Shown piece by piece: positions 1 through 12,624 of a stretch of 64,000 nt of DNA. The notes beneath the pieces are model-generated. The model did not search any database, was not told the DNA's origin, and saw nothing but the letters and a program-made list of their open reading frames with translations. Every line of letters begins with the position of its first letter. Within the stretch, counting starts at the first letter, position 1. The stretch is from assembly GCA_016715865.1 (NCBI GenBank), contig JADJXM010000007.1, forward strand, positions 72,001 through 136,000, in the 5' to 3' direction. The position numbers were made by a program, and so were the translations under genes. This DNA is from Acidobacteriota bacterium. Its GTDB lineage: Bacteria; Acidobacteriota; Blastocatellia; RBC074.

Positions 1-1
1 G

Positions 2-322
2 TCACCGATTCTGTATGGAGACTATCTTTATCTGGTATCCGACAAGGGCATTCTGACATGCATCAATGCCAGAACGGGAGAGATCGTCTATGAAGGTGGA
101 CGTGTTCCGGTTCCCGCGACTTTCACCGCTTCACCGGTCGCCTATGGCGGCAAGATACTGCTCACGAGCGAGGACGGAGACACTTTCGTCATCAAGGCGG
201 GCCCACAGCACGAGGTGCTCAGAACAAACTCACTCGGAGAGCCCGTTTACGCATCTCCCGCAATCTCCGACGGCAGGATCTTCATCCGCGGAGACAAACA
301 TCTTTTCAGCATCGGCAAATGA
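2..322 (+). CDS. PQQ-binding-like beta-propeller protein, C-terminal fragment
   Basis: The reading frame is open from the window edge and stops at 320-322, giving the last 106 residues of a protein whose start lies outside. Repeated short beta-strand patterns are visible, such as GDYLYLVSDKGILTCINARTG, then SPVAYGGKILLTSEDG and SPAISDGRIFIRG. These are typical blades of PQQ-like (WD40-like) outer-membrane or periplasmic beta-propellers: a V/I-Y-x-G-D strand, a turn, and A-x-T-G-x. The blade repeat is clear, but the substrate or partner cannot be told from the tail. The TGA stop overlaps the ATG of the next gene (ATGA), so the two are probably translationally coupled. Confidence 0.75.
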   Translation, partial: SPILYGDYLYLVSDKGILTCINARTGEIVYEGGRVPVPATFTASPVAYGGKILLTSEDGDTFVIKAGPQHEVLRTNSLGEPVYASPAISDGRIFIRGDKHLFSIGK

Positions 323-813
323 TGGATTCGACCATGAAAATCAAATTATTATTGATCATCGTTCTATTCGCTCTGACGACGGCGCTTGCCGGCCAAAAGC
401 CGGATTTCAGCGGTGTCTGGGTACTCGATCCCAACAGGAGCTTCAACAACGGCCCCGGTTTCGAACAGACCATGACCATCTCAAATGAAACCGGCCGGAT
501 CATTCTGGAGGCGAAACAGAAAACGCCGCGCGGAGAAGTCACGATCAACGAAGAGTACCTGCTTGACGGCCAGGCGGTAGACTTCAAGCCAATGGGCGTC
601 CCGCCCAACACGACCGCAAAACGCAAGTCATGGTGGATGCCGAACGATCGTGGGATACTGATCGAAGACGAATTCTTCGCCGAAGGCAAAACGATCCGTC
701 AGGTCACACGCAAATGGCAACTGTCGGCCGACAGACAGACTCTGACAGTCGACATCTATATCGATGATCAGCGCGGGTCATTCGAGATCAAGCGCATTTA
801 TCACAGGCATTGA
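319..813 (+). CDS. small secreted protein of unknown function
   Basis: 164 residues. A second in-frame ATG at 334 gives a better signal peptide (MKIKLLLIIVLFALTTALAG) and may be the true start; the ATG at 319 overlaps the stop of the preceding gene. The mature part begins with KPDFSGVWVLDPNRS, a lipocalin-like opening common in secreted Acidobacteriota proteins, followed by alternating strands (TMTISNETGRIILEAKQ, KWQLSADRQTLTVDIYI) that suggest a small beta-barrel. There are no catalytic motifs. The role is unknown; the overlap with the upstream propeller gene suggests a shared transcript. Confidence 0.7.
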   Translation: MMDSTMKIKLLLIIVLFALTTALAGQKPDFSGVWVLDPNRSFNNGPGFEQTMTISNETGRIILEAKQKTPRGEVTINEEYLLDGQAVDFKPMGVPPNTTAKRKSWWMPNDRGILIEDEFFAEGKTIRQVTRKWQLSADRQTLTVDIYIDDQRGSFEIKRIYHRH

Positions 814-924
814 GATTTACTGATCGGATTTGCATCATCCAGGAATCTTCTCTATCATCCCTCCAACTTTTCGGTTGAAATTTCGATCGACTAATCATCA
901 CAGGTTCAAAGGAGAAAAAATCTC

Positions 925-2091
<1,167 letters not shown>

Positions 2092-2109
2092 GCTGACGGC
2101 GGAGGATTC

Positions 2110-3828
<1,719 letters not shown>

Positions 3829-3840
3829 GATTGAATCGCT

Positions 3841-4419
3841 ATGTTTACACAAAAAAGACAGGCTGCAGGCCAGAGAAAGCTGCATTCGATCTTCGTCACT
3901 CCGGCTGAGCGCTCGCTTGGCGGCATTATTGAAATCGGAAAGTCACGCTATGGATTCGATTTCTCGCCGCAGACCGTCGGATTGAAAGACCGCCGTCCGG
4001 TTCTGCAAGGGCGCGTCACCGTCACCTCTCCGGCCGGTCGAAAACGGACGATTGAAGGCGTCGAGGCCGCTCTGCTCTCATCGCAGGGCAGTATCACAGC
4101 GCCCCCGCCCGCACCGGATACACTCAAACAGGCCGCCCAACGCCTTGAAAGATCACTGCCGGCTACCGATTGGACCGACGAGACCAGTTCGGTCGCCGCT
4201 GTCTTTCTGAAATTATCCCCACTCGCTGGCAGATCACTCGGAGTCCCGCTGGATATGGGCGCAGTCCAGCTCAATGTCAGGTTCTACACCACAACCATGA
4301 CCGAGCGTAACCTGCATTGGCTCTTTTCGAATCTGGTCTTCGCCACAATGAGCGACTCGCCGGACGAAAAGCTGGCCGGGGATTACATCTCCGAGATCAA
4401 TCGTATGCTCAAGGCTTAG
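3841..4419 (+). CDS. hypothetical protein downstream of GMC oxidoreductase
   Basis: 192 residues, starting 12 bases after the GMC oxidoreductase and therefore probably co-transcribed. I do not recognise the family. It has no signal peptide or membrane segment. The N-terminal half looks strand-rich (HSIFVTPAERSLGGIIEIG, YGFDFSPQTVGLKDRRPVLQGRVTVTS); the C-terminal half ends in a helical stretch (SPDEKLAGDYISEINRMLKA). It does not look like the small gluconate 2-dehydrogenase subunit (subunit 3) that usually accompanies GMC subunits. Its position suggests a maturation or accessory role, but nothing in the sequence proves it. It ends convergently with, and overlaps by a few bases, the minus-strand VOC gene. 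Confidence 0.65.
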   Translation: MFTQKRQAAGQRKLHSIFVTPAERSLGGIIEIGKSRYGFDFSPQTVGLKDRRPVLQGRVTVTSPAGRKRTIEGVEAALLSSQGSITAPPPAPDTLKQAAQRLERSLPATDWTDETSSVAAVFLKLSPLAGRSLGVPLDMGAVQLNVRFYTTTMTERNLHWLFSNLVFATMSDSPDEKLAGDYISEINRMLKA

Positions 4420-5401
4420 TCGATATGACGGGCAGCGGCGCCGTCGTCGAAGGAGTCGGTTTGCCGTCCACCGTCTGCGCTTCCATCAGTTCAATGCGCG
4501 TTCCATCAGGATCGAACAGATTCAACTGTCGCTTGCGGTTGACCCCCGTATTGATCTGCAATTGCCGTTCATAACCTTTACGATAAGGATTCGCCTCGAG
4601 CCGATCGCGCGCCTGCTCGATATCATCCACCTCGAGACAGATGTGATGCTGAGATCCGCGCCTGTCCTCCGGCGGCAGAGTGGAATAGAGCATGAATTCG
4701 ACGTAATCCTCTCCATCCGGCAACCGCATGTTGATCCATGACACCGCCGAACTGTTCCTTCCCTGCCCCCGCCAGAACTCTTTCAAACCTAACACGCCGT
4801 CATAAAAGCTCATCGCCGCCGGCACGTCGCCGACGATGATTCCGACGTGCATGATGCGTTTCGAGATTCGCCGATCGCTCAGGTATTTTCCAGTTTCCCT
4901 TCGCGACCACCCCGCAGGCGTATACTCTGTTATCTCGACCTGATGCCCCTCAGGATCTCTGACCATAAAGCTCCGATTGCCGATGCGAACCGCGCTCACC
5001 TGCGCCGGCACCTTGACGCCGCGAGTCTCCAGATAATCGCGCATGCGCCCGGCATCATCGGTGTAAAACGAAATGTGATTCAACCGGTCGCGGCCAGGCT
5101 GCAACCCGTCAAACAACTCTATGTACTGGTTCTCATTCACCTTGATGAATGAGATCTGAGTCGTTCCGTCCGGCCTCTTCAATTGATACGGCTCATCGTA
5201 TCCAAGAAAGTCGGTGTAGAAGCTCCTCGCCTTGTCCAGATCACTGACCCACAGCGCCATATGTGCCACTCCCTGCAATGCCGGTCGTTTCTGCACCGTG
5301 GCGCTCATTGGCAATATGAGTAGCAAGTAGAAAGTGAAAAGTAGAAAGTAAAAAATTGATTTTGAATGCCTCTTTTTCATAACTCGTTGAATTTTCATCA
5401 T
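4409..5401 (-). CDS. two-domain VOC (glyoxalase/dioxygenase-fold) protein, exported
   Basis: 330 residues with two vicinal-oxygen-chelate domains. The first, about residues 45-160, has VAHMALWVSDLDKARSFYTDFLG and ISFYTDDAGRMRDYLETRGV; the second, about 180-315, has IMHVGIIVGDVPAAMSFYDGVLGLKEF and HHICLEVDDIEQARDRL. Both carry the His and Glu positions usual for metal binding. The family includes glyoxalases, extradiol dioxygenases and resistance proteins; the substrate is unknown. The hydrophobic N-terminus (SIFYFLLFTFYLLLILP) is encoded by an arm of the 7-nt tandem repeat at 5324-5352, so the signal-like segment comes from repeat DNA. Translation may begin at 5401, at 5383, or inside (MSATVQ); the last would lack the signal. 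Confidence 0.82.
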   Translation of the reverse strand: MMKIQRVMKKRHSKSIFYFLLFTFYLLLILPMSATVQKRPALQGVAHMALWVSDLDKARSFYTDFLGYDEPYQLKRPDGTTQISFIKVNENQYIELFDGLQPGRDRLNHISFYTDDAGRMRDYLETRGVKVPAQVSAVRIGNRSFMVRDPEGHQVEITEYTPAGWSRRETGKYLSDRRISKRIMHVGIIVGDVPAAMSFYDGVLGLKEFWRGQGRNSSAVSWINMRLPDGEDYVEFMLYSTLPPEDRRGSQHHICLEVDDIEQARDRLEANPYRKGYERQLQINTGVNRKRQLNLFDPDGTRIELMEAQTVDGKPTPSTTAPLPVISTKP

Positions 5402-5443
5402 AATTATCTCGATTTAAATAAGTCTATTCTTTCTACTTTTTAT
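5324..5443. repeat. heptamer-repeat inverted pair overlapping the VOC gene start
   Basis: The left arm (5324-5352) consists of AAGTAGA-type units and the right arm (about 5428-5443) of the reverse complement CTTTCTACTTTTTA. They flank about 75 bases containing the VOC gene start codons. The left arm lies inside the VOC reading frame. Confidence 0.7.
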
Positions 5444-6042
5444 TTCACCGCTCCATGCATTCCTGCGTGATATGAGCGTGTATCAATTCGGCGGCGCTTC
5501 CGCTCCAGAGGCAGAGGCATGACCCGGGAATGCGGCACCGTGCACAGGTATTCGCAGATCGCCCACAAATCCTCATCCGTCGTCATCCAGTCGATACGAT
5601 CAAATCGCTTCAGGTTGACCGGCCTGGAAAATGCCCGCAGCGTCTTCTCGCCTTTCAAATTGTAGTAATGCTCGAAATAGGATATTGCAAGTTCGCGAAT
5701 AGTGCGATAGACGGGTTCGCGGTAACGCAGCCCCGCGTAATTCGACTTGGCGATCGCGCCCCAGTGATCATGCTCCCGAAAAACAGCCAGCAGGTGGTCG
5801 TCGTCCCTGACTGCCTCAAGGTCGACGATCAGCGGATCGTGCCCGTGAAAACGTAAAGCTGCTGCGGCGAAGAACGCTCCTTCTGCGCAGTGACCGATCC
5901 TGTCACGCATTAACATTCGCGGTGACCTGCAACTTTCGCCATCAACTTCCTTGTTGTAATCGACCTCTTCATCAAGGTAACGCTGGATCTTCTCGGGAGT
6001 CGAAAGTTTTTTCAAAATCGATATTTCAGCTTTTTCAAACAT
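5440..6042 (-). CDS. hypothetical protein with conserved-looking Cys/His motif
   Basis: 200 residues, not assigned to a named family. The central part reads RDRIGHCAEGAFFAAAALR (Cys52), then DDDHLLAVFREHDHWGAIA (His83, Asp92). A Cys at the start of a buried helix followed by a His and an Asp is the layout of papain/transglutaminase-like folds, so a thiol hydrolase or a relative is possible; this is inference from pattern only. It has no signal peptide. Its start lies only 3 bases after the stop of the multipass membrane protein gene, so the two are almost certainly one transcript. Confidence 0.68.
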   Translation of the reverse strand: MFEKAEISILKKLSTPEKIQRYLDEEVDYNKEVDGESCRSPRMLMRDRIGHCAEGAFFAAAALRFHGHDPLIVDLEAVRDDDHLLAVFREHDHWGAIAKSNYAGLRYREPVYRTIRELAISYFEHYYNLKGEKTLRAFSRPVNLKRFDRIDWMTTDEDLWAICEYLCTVPHSRVMPLPLERKRRRIDTRSYHAGMHGAVK

Positions 6043-6045
6043 CGA

Positions 6046-7638
<1,593 letters not shown>

Positions 7639-7716
7639 TATTAAATTATTCCTTGATGATAGAATTCACAGTCCAATTCTGACAAAGATACGTTAAAAGA
7701 CGGAAAGAGAAAACCC

Positions 7717-8667
7717 ATGGCGGAAACCGGAAATACTGAGTGGAAAGTCGCTAAAAATGATGAGGGTCTGCGGCTTGATAAATGGCTTGCTACGCCCGAA
7801 CGGCTTGGGTCGCGATCGCGCGCGCTGACGGCTCTGGCAAAGGGCAAAATCTTCATCAACCAGGCCGAACAGACATCGGCTGATGCGGGACGGAAATTAT
7901 CAGCCGGTGAAACCGTCCGCGTGTGGATGGATCGCCCGGGCAGTTCACAACGTCGATATTCCGAACGCCGCTCCTCAGGCCTGCATATCATTTACGAAGA
8001 TTCATCGCTGCTGGTGGTCGATAAACAGGCCGGCCTGCTGAGTGTTCCACTGCCGGCAAAACCCGAAGAACCCTCGCTCATCGATCAGGTCAAACATCAT
8101 CTCAGATCGCAGCAAAAGAAGGCGGCATTTGTCGTTCACCGGATCGACCGGGACACGTCAGGGCTTGTCGTCGTTGCCAAGACCTCCGAAGCACAAAGAC
8201 GCCTCAAAGAACAGTTTGAACGTCGCGAACCTCAGCGGATCTATCTCGCAGTAGTCCAGGGCCAGCCCCAGCCCGATTCCGGCACCTGGCGTGACCTCCT
8301 GGTCTGGGACAAGGAAGAGCTGCAGCAGCGAACAATCAAAAAAAGATCAGAGCGGGAAGATGCGAAAGAAGCGATCAGTCATTATCGTGTCATCGAGAAA
8401 TTTGCCGAAAACTCTCTCATCGAGGTTCGGCTTGAAACGGGTAAGCGAAATCAGATCCGCATGCAGGCTTCCCTGCACGGCCATCCTGTCGTTGGGGAAA
8501 GGATTTATATCGATAAGCCAGTCAAACGATCGGAGCAGAAGATAGAGAGACAGGCATTGCATGCCTGGCGCTTGAGGTTCAGGCATCCGATTGAACAGCG
8601 CCCGATGGATTTCACAGTCGATCCACCACAGGATTTTCAGTCGCTGGTCGAAATGTGCAGGAAATAA
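7717..8667 (+). CDS. RluA-family 23S rRNA/tRNA pseudouridine synthase
   Basis: 316 residues. An S4-like RNA-binding domain covers residues 12-70 (LRLDKWLATPERLGSRSRALTALAKGKIFINQ), followed by the catalytic domain with HRIDRDTSGLVVVAKT, in which Asp144 is the predicted nucleophile. RNQIRMQASLHGHPVVGERIY is the second family signature. The enzyme isomerises uridine to pseudouridine in structured RNA; whether the target is that of RluC, RluD or another paralogue cannot be decided from sequence alone. It is transcribed divergently from the membrane-protein gene at 6046-7638 and faces the small membrane protein at 8679. Confidence 0.93.
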   Translation: MAETGNTEWKVAKNDEGLRLDKWLATPERLGSRSRALTALAKGKIFINQAEQTSADAGRKLSAGETVRVWMDRPGSSQRRYSERRSSGLHIIYEDSSLLVVDKQAGLLSVPLPAKPEEPSLIDQVKHHLRSQQKKAAFVVHRIDRDTSGLVVVAKTSEAQRRLKEQFERREPQRIYLAVVQGQPQPDSGTWRDLLVWDKEELQQRTIKKRSEREDAKEAISHYRVIEKFAENSLIEVRLETGKRNQIRMQASLHGHPVVGERIYIDKPVKRSEQKIERQALHAWRLRFRHPIEQRPMDFTVDPPQDFQSLVEMCRK

Positions 8668-8678
8668 TCTTCCTGTCA

Positions 8679-8849
8679 CTATACTTTTTTATACACAGTT
8701 GCAATTACCAGAATAATGAACCCAATCGCGAGCAATGGGAATGCGTATGGAGAAATGTTTGGAATATGTATCAGATACGATAAGATCCCGATTCCTCCGA
8801 TTATCAGAGCTATCAACCAAACTACCTGTGTCGGGGCATTGAGTGTCAT
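8679..8849 (-). CDS. small two-helix membrane protein, 56 aa
   Basis: ATG at 8849, stop at 8679. A strong ribosome-binding site (AAGGAG, about six bases before ATG) supports it. The product starts MTLNAPTQVVWLIALIIGG and has two hydrophobic stretches, residues 9-27 and 36-53, ending in the basic YKKV: a helical hairpin in the inner membrane. It fills most of the spacer between the pseudouridine synthase and the secreted protein at 8925. No family is recognised; its role is unknown. Confidence 0.72.
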   Translation of the reverse strand: MTLNAPTQVVWLIALIIGGIGILSYLIHIPNISPYAFPLLAIGFIILVIATVYKKV

Positions 8850-8924
8850 CTATAACTCCTTTTTCTGATTGGTTATCTTACGTCGTGTATACGCCGATTT
8901 CCGGCATATGGCAACTGGAAACTA

Positions 8925-9548
8925 TTACGGTATTGTGCCCAAGCGACGCATGACCTGACGGGCCACATCACGTCCCATCCAGTCAAGGTAGACCTGGGCC
9001 CATGATGCGCCGGCTGGAGGCATTGGAGTCCCGTTGTTGGGCTGGACAGGATAACCCATGCCGGCTCCGAGAACCTTCGCCGTTTTCGGTTCGAAGAGCG
9101 TATATCTGACTTCGACGCCGATCCGCGAAGTACCCAGACGATCGAGTTCCAGATCCATCAGCAGGACATATGTATTTTCATCGTCCTTGGCCAGTTTGAT
9201 CGCATCGGAGCGATTCTGATTGCTATCCTCACGCAGGTCGAACGACTTCATCCCTGAGCGCATTTCGCTGAGGCATCCGCGACGGGCGGCGTCCGCGTAA
9301 TAGATCGGGATTGAAATATCGGGCATCGAGGTCAGGATCATGAGCGTACGCTGAGGCGCCTTCTCTTCCTCTTTTTCGGGCTCGGCCTGGGGTTCCGGCT
9401 GAACGCGCGCTTCCGGCTGATTGACGCCCTGAACCGGGGGCTGTGGTGGTGTTTTCTTCTGCTTGCGCCCCGACTGCCCCATCGCCATCGATACCAGCAT
9501 GAGCAGACAAACAGCGCTGACGTATAAGATCTTCATCCTGGGCTGCAT
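8925..9548 (-). CDS. secreted protein of unknown function with Pro/Glu-rich linker
   Basis: 207 residues. A signal peptide (MKILYVSAVCLLMLVSMAMGQS) is followed by a low-complexity Pro/Gln/Glu linker at residues 28-67 (QPEARVQPEPQAEPEKEEE). A folded domain begins at RTLMILTSMPDISIPIYYADAARRGC. The later stretches TYVLLMDLELDRLGTSRIGVEVRYTLFEP and AQVYLDWMGRDVARQVMRRL suggest an alpha/beta domain. I do not recognise the family. It is probably periplasmic or bound to the outer membrane. The upstream side carries the long inverted heptamer-repeat region. Confidence 0.68.
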   Translation of the reverse strand: MQPRMKILYVSAVCLLMLVSMAMGQSGRKQKKTPPQPPVQGVNQPEARVQPEPQAEPEKEEEKAPQRTLMILTSMPDISIPIYYADAARRGCLSEMRSGMKSFDLREDSNQNRSDAIKLAKDDENTYVLLMDLELDRLGTSRIGVEVRYTLFEPKTAKVLGAGMGYPVQPNNGTPMPPAGASWAQVYLDWMGRDVARQVMRRLGTIP

Positions 9549-9570
9549 GATTCGACCTCCTGTGGGTGAG

Positions 9571-9870
9571 TATAAAGTAGAAAGTATAAAGTAGAAAGTT
9601 GGTATTGAATACTTTGTAAGAAAGCAACGCCAAGGGGGCCAAGAAAGTTAAAGGAAAATTGTGACCATCATATTTGATTGTGCAATCGGCGAAATGAAAA
9701 CTTCAGCGAATCATCACTCCTTATAATCTCTTGGCCATCTTGGCGGCTTGGCGTTTAAATCTTACTTGGCCAACTTGGCGTTGAAAATCTTAAAAAACTT
9801 ATCTTACAAAGTATTCAACAACAATAACAAAATCCTTTCTACTTTCTACTTTATACTTTCTACTTTATTA
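9571..9870. repeat. ~300-bp imperfect inverted repeat built from heptamer units
   Basis: The left side (9571-9652) has AAAGTAGAAAGTATAAAGTAG, then GAATACTTTGTAAG, then CGCCAAGGGGGCCAAG. The right side (9733-9870) has CTTGGCCATCTTGGCGG, then CTTACAAAGTATTC, then CTTTCTACTTTCTAC, the same blocks in reverse order and complement. At least three blocks match, so the region can fold into one long hairpin. It fills the spacer between divergent genes; no gene is seen in it. Confidence 0.75.
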
Positions 9871-9885
9871 TGCCGTCGCTCAATT

Positions 9886-11439
9886 ATGAATATACAAACA
9901 CCCGCCACAGTCACTCCTGTTCAGGCAACACGGCCGCTCGTGCTGGCGCTGGATGTCGGCACATCATCGGTTCGCGCAGTTCTCTATGATTCGTCAGGCC
10001 GTATGATCGAGGGGGTCGAAGGCCGGACGCAATACAGAATGACGGCGACCAGCGACGGAGGAGTGCAGATCGAACCGGATCTGCTGGTCGAGATAATCTG
10101 CGGGTCGATCGACGAATGCCTGCTTCAGGCCGCTGCGGTTCTGCCAGATCTGAATGATGCGATCTGCAGTGTCGGGTATAGCAATTTCTGGCACGCCATG
10201 ATGGGAATCGACCAGCATGGCCAGGCGATCACCCCGCTCTATAACTGGAACGACACGCGCAGCGCCACGGATGCCAAAACGCTGGCAGAGCTCTTCGGCG
10301 CCCAGTGGATTCACCAGCGGACAGGCGTCGTTCCTCATGCCAGTTATTATCCGGCAAAACTTCTGTGGCTGAGACGGACGCAGCCGGCAATGTTTCACGA
10401 GGTGAGGCGCTGGATATCGATCGGCGAATACTTATATTCGATTATCTTCGGACGGCTCGAATGCGGGATCTCAATGGCATCCGGGACCGGGCTGTTCAAT
10501 CCGAACCTCAACTGTTGGGATGAAGAGATTCTGGCGGCACTGGATCTCGAGACTCATCACGTTTCTCCGCTGGCGGTTGACGACAGCGGTTTCAGCGGGA
10601 TGAACCGAATGTTCATTGAGCGCTGGCCGGCGCTCAAACACGCCCGCTGGCTGCCGGCGGCCGGCGATGGAGCCTGCAGCAACATTGGGTCGGGATGTTT
10701 CACACGGGAACTGATCGCGATCAATATCGGAACCTCCGGAGCGATGCGCGTCTGCTGGCCGGCGCTGGAGGTCAGCATCCCCGAAGGACTTTGGTGTTAT
10801 CGAGCCAACAGCCATTACGCGCTGATCGGTGGAGCCCTCTCGAATGGAGGCGATGTCTATGCATGGTGCAAGCGAACGCTCCGGGCCGGCGATGAGGGAT
10901 ACGGTGATGAGGAGGAGATTGAACGGCAACTGGCCGGAATGGAAGCGGATCACCACGGGCTGACGGTGCTTCCTTTCTTTTCGGGCGAAAGGAGCACAGG
11001 ATGGCATGATTTCGCGCGTGCTTCGATCATCGGCATAAGTCTCAGCACTGGACCGCTCGACGTCATGCGAGCCTCGCTCGAAGCCGTCTGTTATCGTTTT
11101 GCCGCAATTTACAGCCGACTTCAGACAGAGTTATCCGACCGGACGCGGATCATCGCTTCGGGCGGAGCGATTGTCAATTCACGATTCTGGACACAGATGA
11201 TGGCCGATGTGATCGGAGTCCCTGTCTCGGCTTCCGCCGTTCCTGAAGCCTCAAGTCGCGGCGCGGCAATGCTCGCCCTCGAAGCTTTCGGTCAGGTCGA
11301 ATTTTTCCATGAACTGGAGACTCCGCTCGGTGAAGTCTATGAGCCAAACCTGGACAATCACAAGGTCTATCTCGGAGCCCGCGCGCGCCAGGACAAATTT
11401 TATGATTTATTGATTGCGAACGAAGGCGATCTACATTAG
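9886..11439 (+). CDS. FGGY-family carbohydrate kinase, gluconokinase-like
   Basis: 517 residues from ATG at 9886. The frame extends upstream through repeat DNA, but homology begins at RPLVLALDVGTSSVRAVLYD, the ATP-binding first motif of the FGGY N-terminal domain. NWNDTRSATDA and GISMASGTGLFNPN belong to the sugar-binding half, and ASGGAIVNSRFWTQMMADVIG is the C-terminal FGGY signature. The family phosphorylates sugars or sugar acids with ATP. The sequence style and the neighbours (transaldolase and 6-phosphogluconolactonase on the same strand) point to gluconate or a pentulose feeding the pentose phosphate pathway; gluconokinase is the best guess, xylulokinase the alternative. Confidence 0.85.
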   Translation: MNIQTPATVTPVQATRPLVLALDVGTSSVRAVLYDSSGRMIEGVEGRTQYRMTATSDGGVQIEPDLLVEIICGSIDECLLQAAAVLPDLNDAICSVGYSNFWHAMMGIDQHGQAITPLYNWNDTRSATDAKTLAELFGAQWIHQRTGVVPHASYYPAKLLWLRRTQPAMFHEVRRWISIGEYLYSIIFGRLECGISMASGTGLFNPNLNCWDEEILAALDLETHHVSPLAVDDSGFSGMNRMFIERWPALKHARWLPAAGDGACSNIGSGCFTRELIAINIGTSGAMRVCWPALEVSIPEGLWCYRANSHYALIGGALSNGGDVYAWCKRTLRAGDEGYGDEEEIERQLAGMEADHHGLTVLPFFSGERSTGWHDFARASIIGISLSTGPLDVMRASLEAVCYRFAAIYSRLQTELSDRTRIIASGGAIVNSRFWTQMMADVIGVPVSASAVPEASSRGAAMLALEAFGQVEFFHELETPLGEVYEPNLDNHKVYLGARARQDKFYDLLIANEGDLH

Positions 11440-11477
11440 CCTTAATCGGACTGATCAATTCAGGGAAAGAGGAGCGT

Positions 11478-12617
11478 ATGAATCCATTAATTGAATTGCA
11501 AAAACTGGGGCAGAGTATCTGGTACGACAACATCCGTCGGAGCATGCTCGAAACCGGCGAGCTGGCCGGTTACATCAATCATGATGACTTGCGCGGAGTG
11601 ACGTCGAATCCGACAATCTTCGAGAAAGCGATCGCCGGAAGCAACGATTACAACGCAGCGATGCAGAAGCTGATCGGAGAGGGTAAAGGCGTGGTCGAGA
11701 CCTTCGAGGCACTGGCGATCGAGGATATTCAACGCGCCGCCGATCTGTTCAAACCGGTATATGAGAGGACCGGCAGGAAAGACGGTTATGTCAGCCTCGA
11801 GGTTTCACCGCTGCTTGCGAACGACACGGAAGGCACGATCGCCGATGCTAAGCGACTTTGGGCCGCGCTCAACCGGCCGAATGCGATGATCAAGATTCCT
11901 GCGACTCCGGCCGGAATTCCGGCCATTCAGGCTTCGATCGCCGCCGGAATCAACATCAACGTGACGATGATCTTCGCGCTCGAAAACTACGAACAGGTTG
12001 CCGAAGCATTCATCAGCGGGCTCGAAGAACGCGAGGCCGCTGGCCTGCCGATCGACCATGTTGCCTCGGTCGCAAGCGTCTTCGTCAGTCGCATCGATTC
12101 AGCCGTTGACAAACAACTAGAGGCCAAAATCGCCGATACGACCGATGAATTGCAGAAAAAGAGACTCTCATTGCTGCTCGGCCGTGTCGCCATCGCCAAT
12201 GCGAAACTCCAGTACCAGCGGTTCAGAGAGATATTTTCGACTGAGCGTTTCGCACGGCTGAAATCCAAGGGGGCACAGGTGCAGCGCCCGCTCTGGGCAA
12301 GCACGAGCACAAAAAACCCCGCCTACCGCGATGTCATGTACGCTGAAGCGCTGATTGGACCTGACACCGTCAATACGCTGCCACCGGCAACATTCGACGC
12401 GTTTCGGGATCACGGCCAGGTCTCCTTGAGCCTCGAGGCCGGAACCGATGAAGCGAAGACCCAGCTGGCCACTCTGGACGCTGCCGGCATCGATCTCGGT
12501 GCGGTTTGCCAAAAGCTGCAGGACGATGGCGTCAAGGCTTTCGCCGATTCATTCGAAAGCCTGCTCGCAAGCATCACTTCTAAACAGGCGGCGCTCACAT
12601 CCGGCACGGCGGACTGA
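11478..12617 (+). CDS. tal: transaldolase
   Basis: 379 residues with a strong ribosome-binding site (AAAGAGGAG) before ATG. N-terminal LGQSIWYDNIRRSMLETGEL and GVTSNPTIFEKAIAGS are signatures of the longer (about 360-380 residue) bacterial transaldolase class. The Schiff-base lysine is in MIKIPATPAG (about Lys139), and VASVFVSRIDSAVD and RPLWASTSTKNPAY follow. It transfers a dihydroxyacetone unit between sedoheptulose-7-phosphate and glyceraldehyde-3-phosphate in the non-oxidative pentose phosphate pathway. It sits 38 bases after the FGGY kinase and 7 bases before 6-phosphogluconolactonase, a coherent operon. Confidence 0.95.
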   Translation: MNPLIELQKLGQSIWYDNIRRSMLETGELAGYINHDDLRGVTSNPTIFEKAIAGSNDYNAAMQKLIGEGKGVVETFEALAIEDIQRAADLFKPVYERTGRKDGYVSLEVSPLLANDTEGTIADAKRLWAALNRPNAMIKIPATPAGIPAIQASIAAGININVTMIFALENYEQVAEAFISGLEEREAAGLPIDHVASVASVFVSRIDSAVDKQLEAKIADTTDELQKKRLSLLLGRVAIANAKLQYQRFREIFSTERFARLKSKGAQVQRPLWASTSTKNPAYRDVMYAEALIGPDTVNTLPPATFDAFRDHGQVSLSLEAGTDEAKTQLATLDAAGIDLGAVCQKLQDDGVKAFADSFESLLASITSKQAALTSGTAD

Positions 12618-12624
12618 TTCAACG

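Noticed and set aside
9748..9885. N-terminal extension of the FGGY kinase frame
   Set aside because: It translates the palindromic repeat region; family homology starts just after the ATG at 9886.
12448..12624. N-terminal extension of the 6-phosphogluconolactonase frame
   Set aside because: It lies inside transaldolase in another frame; the real start is at 12625.
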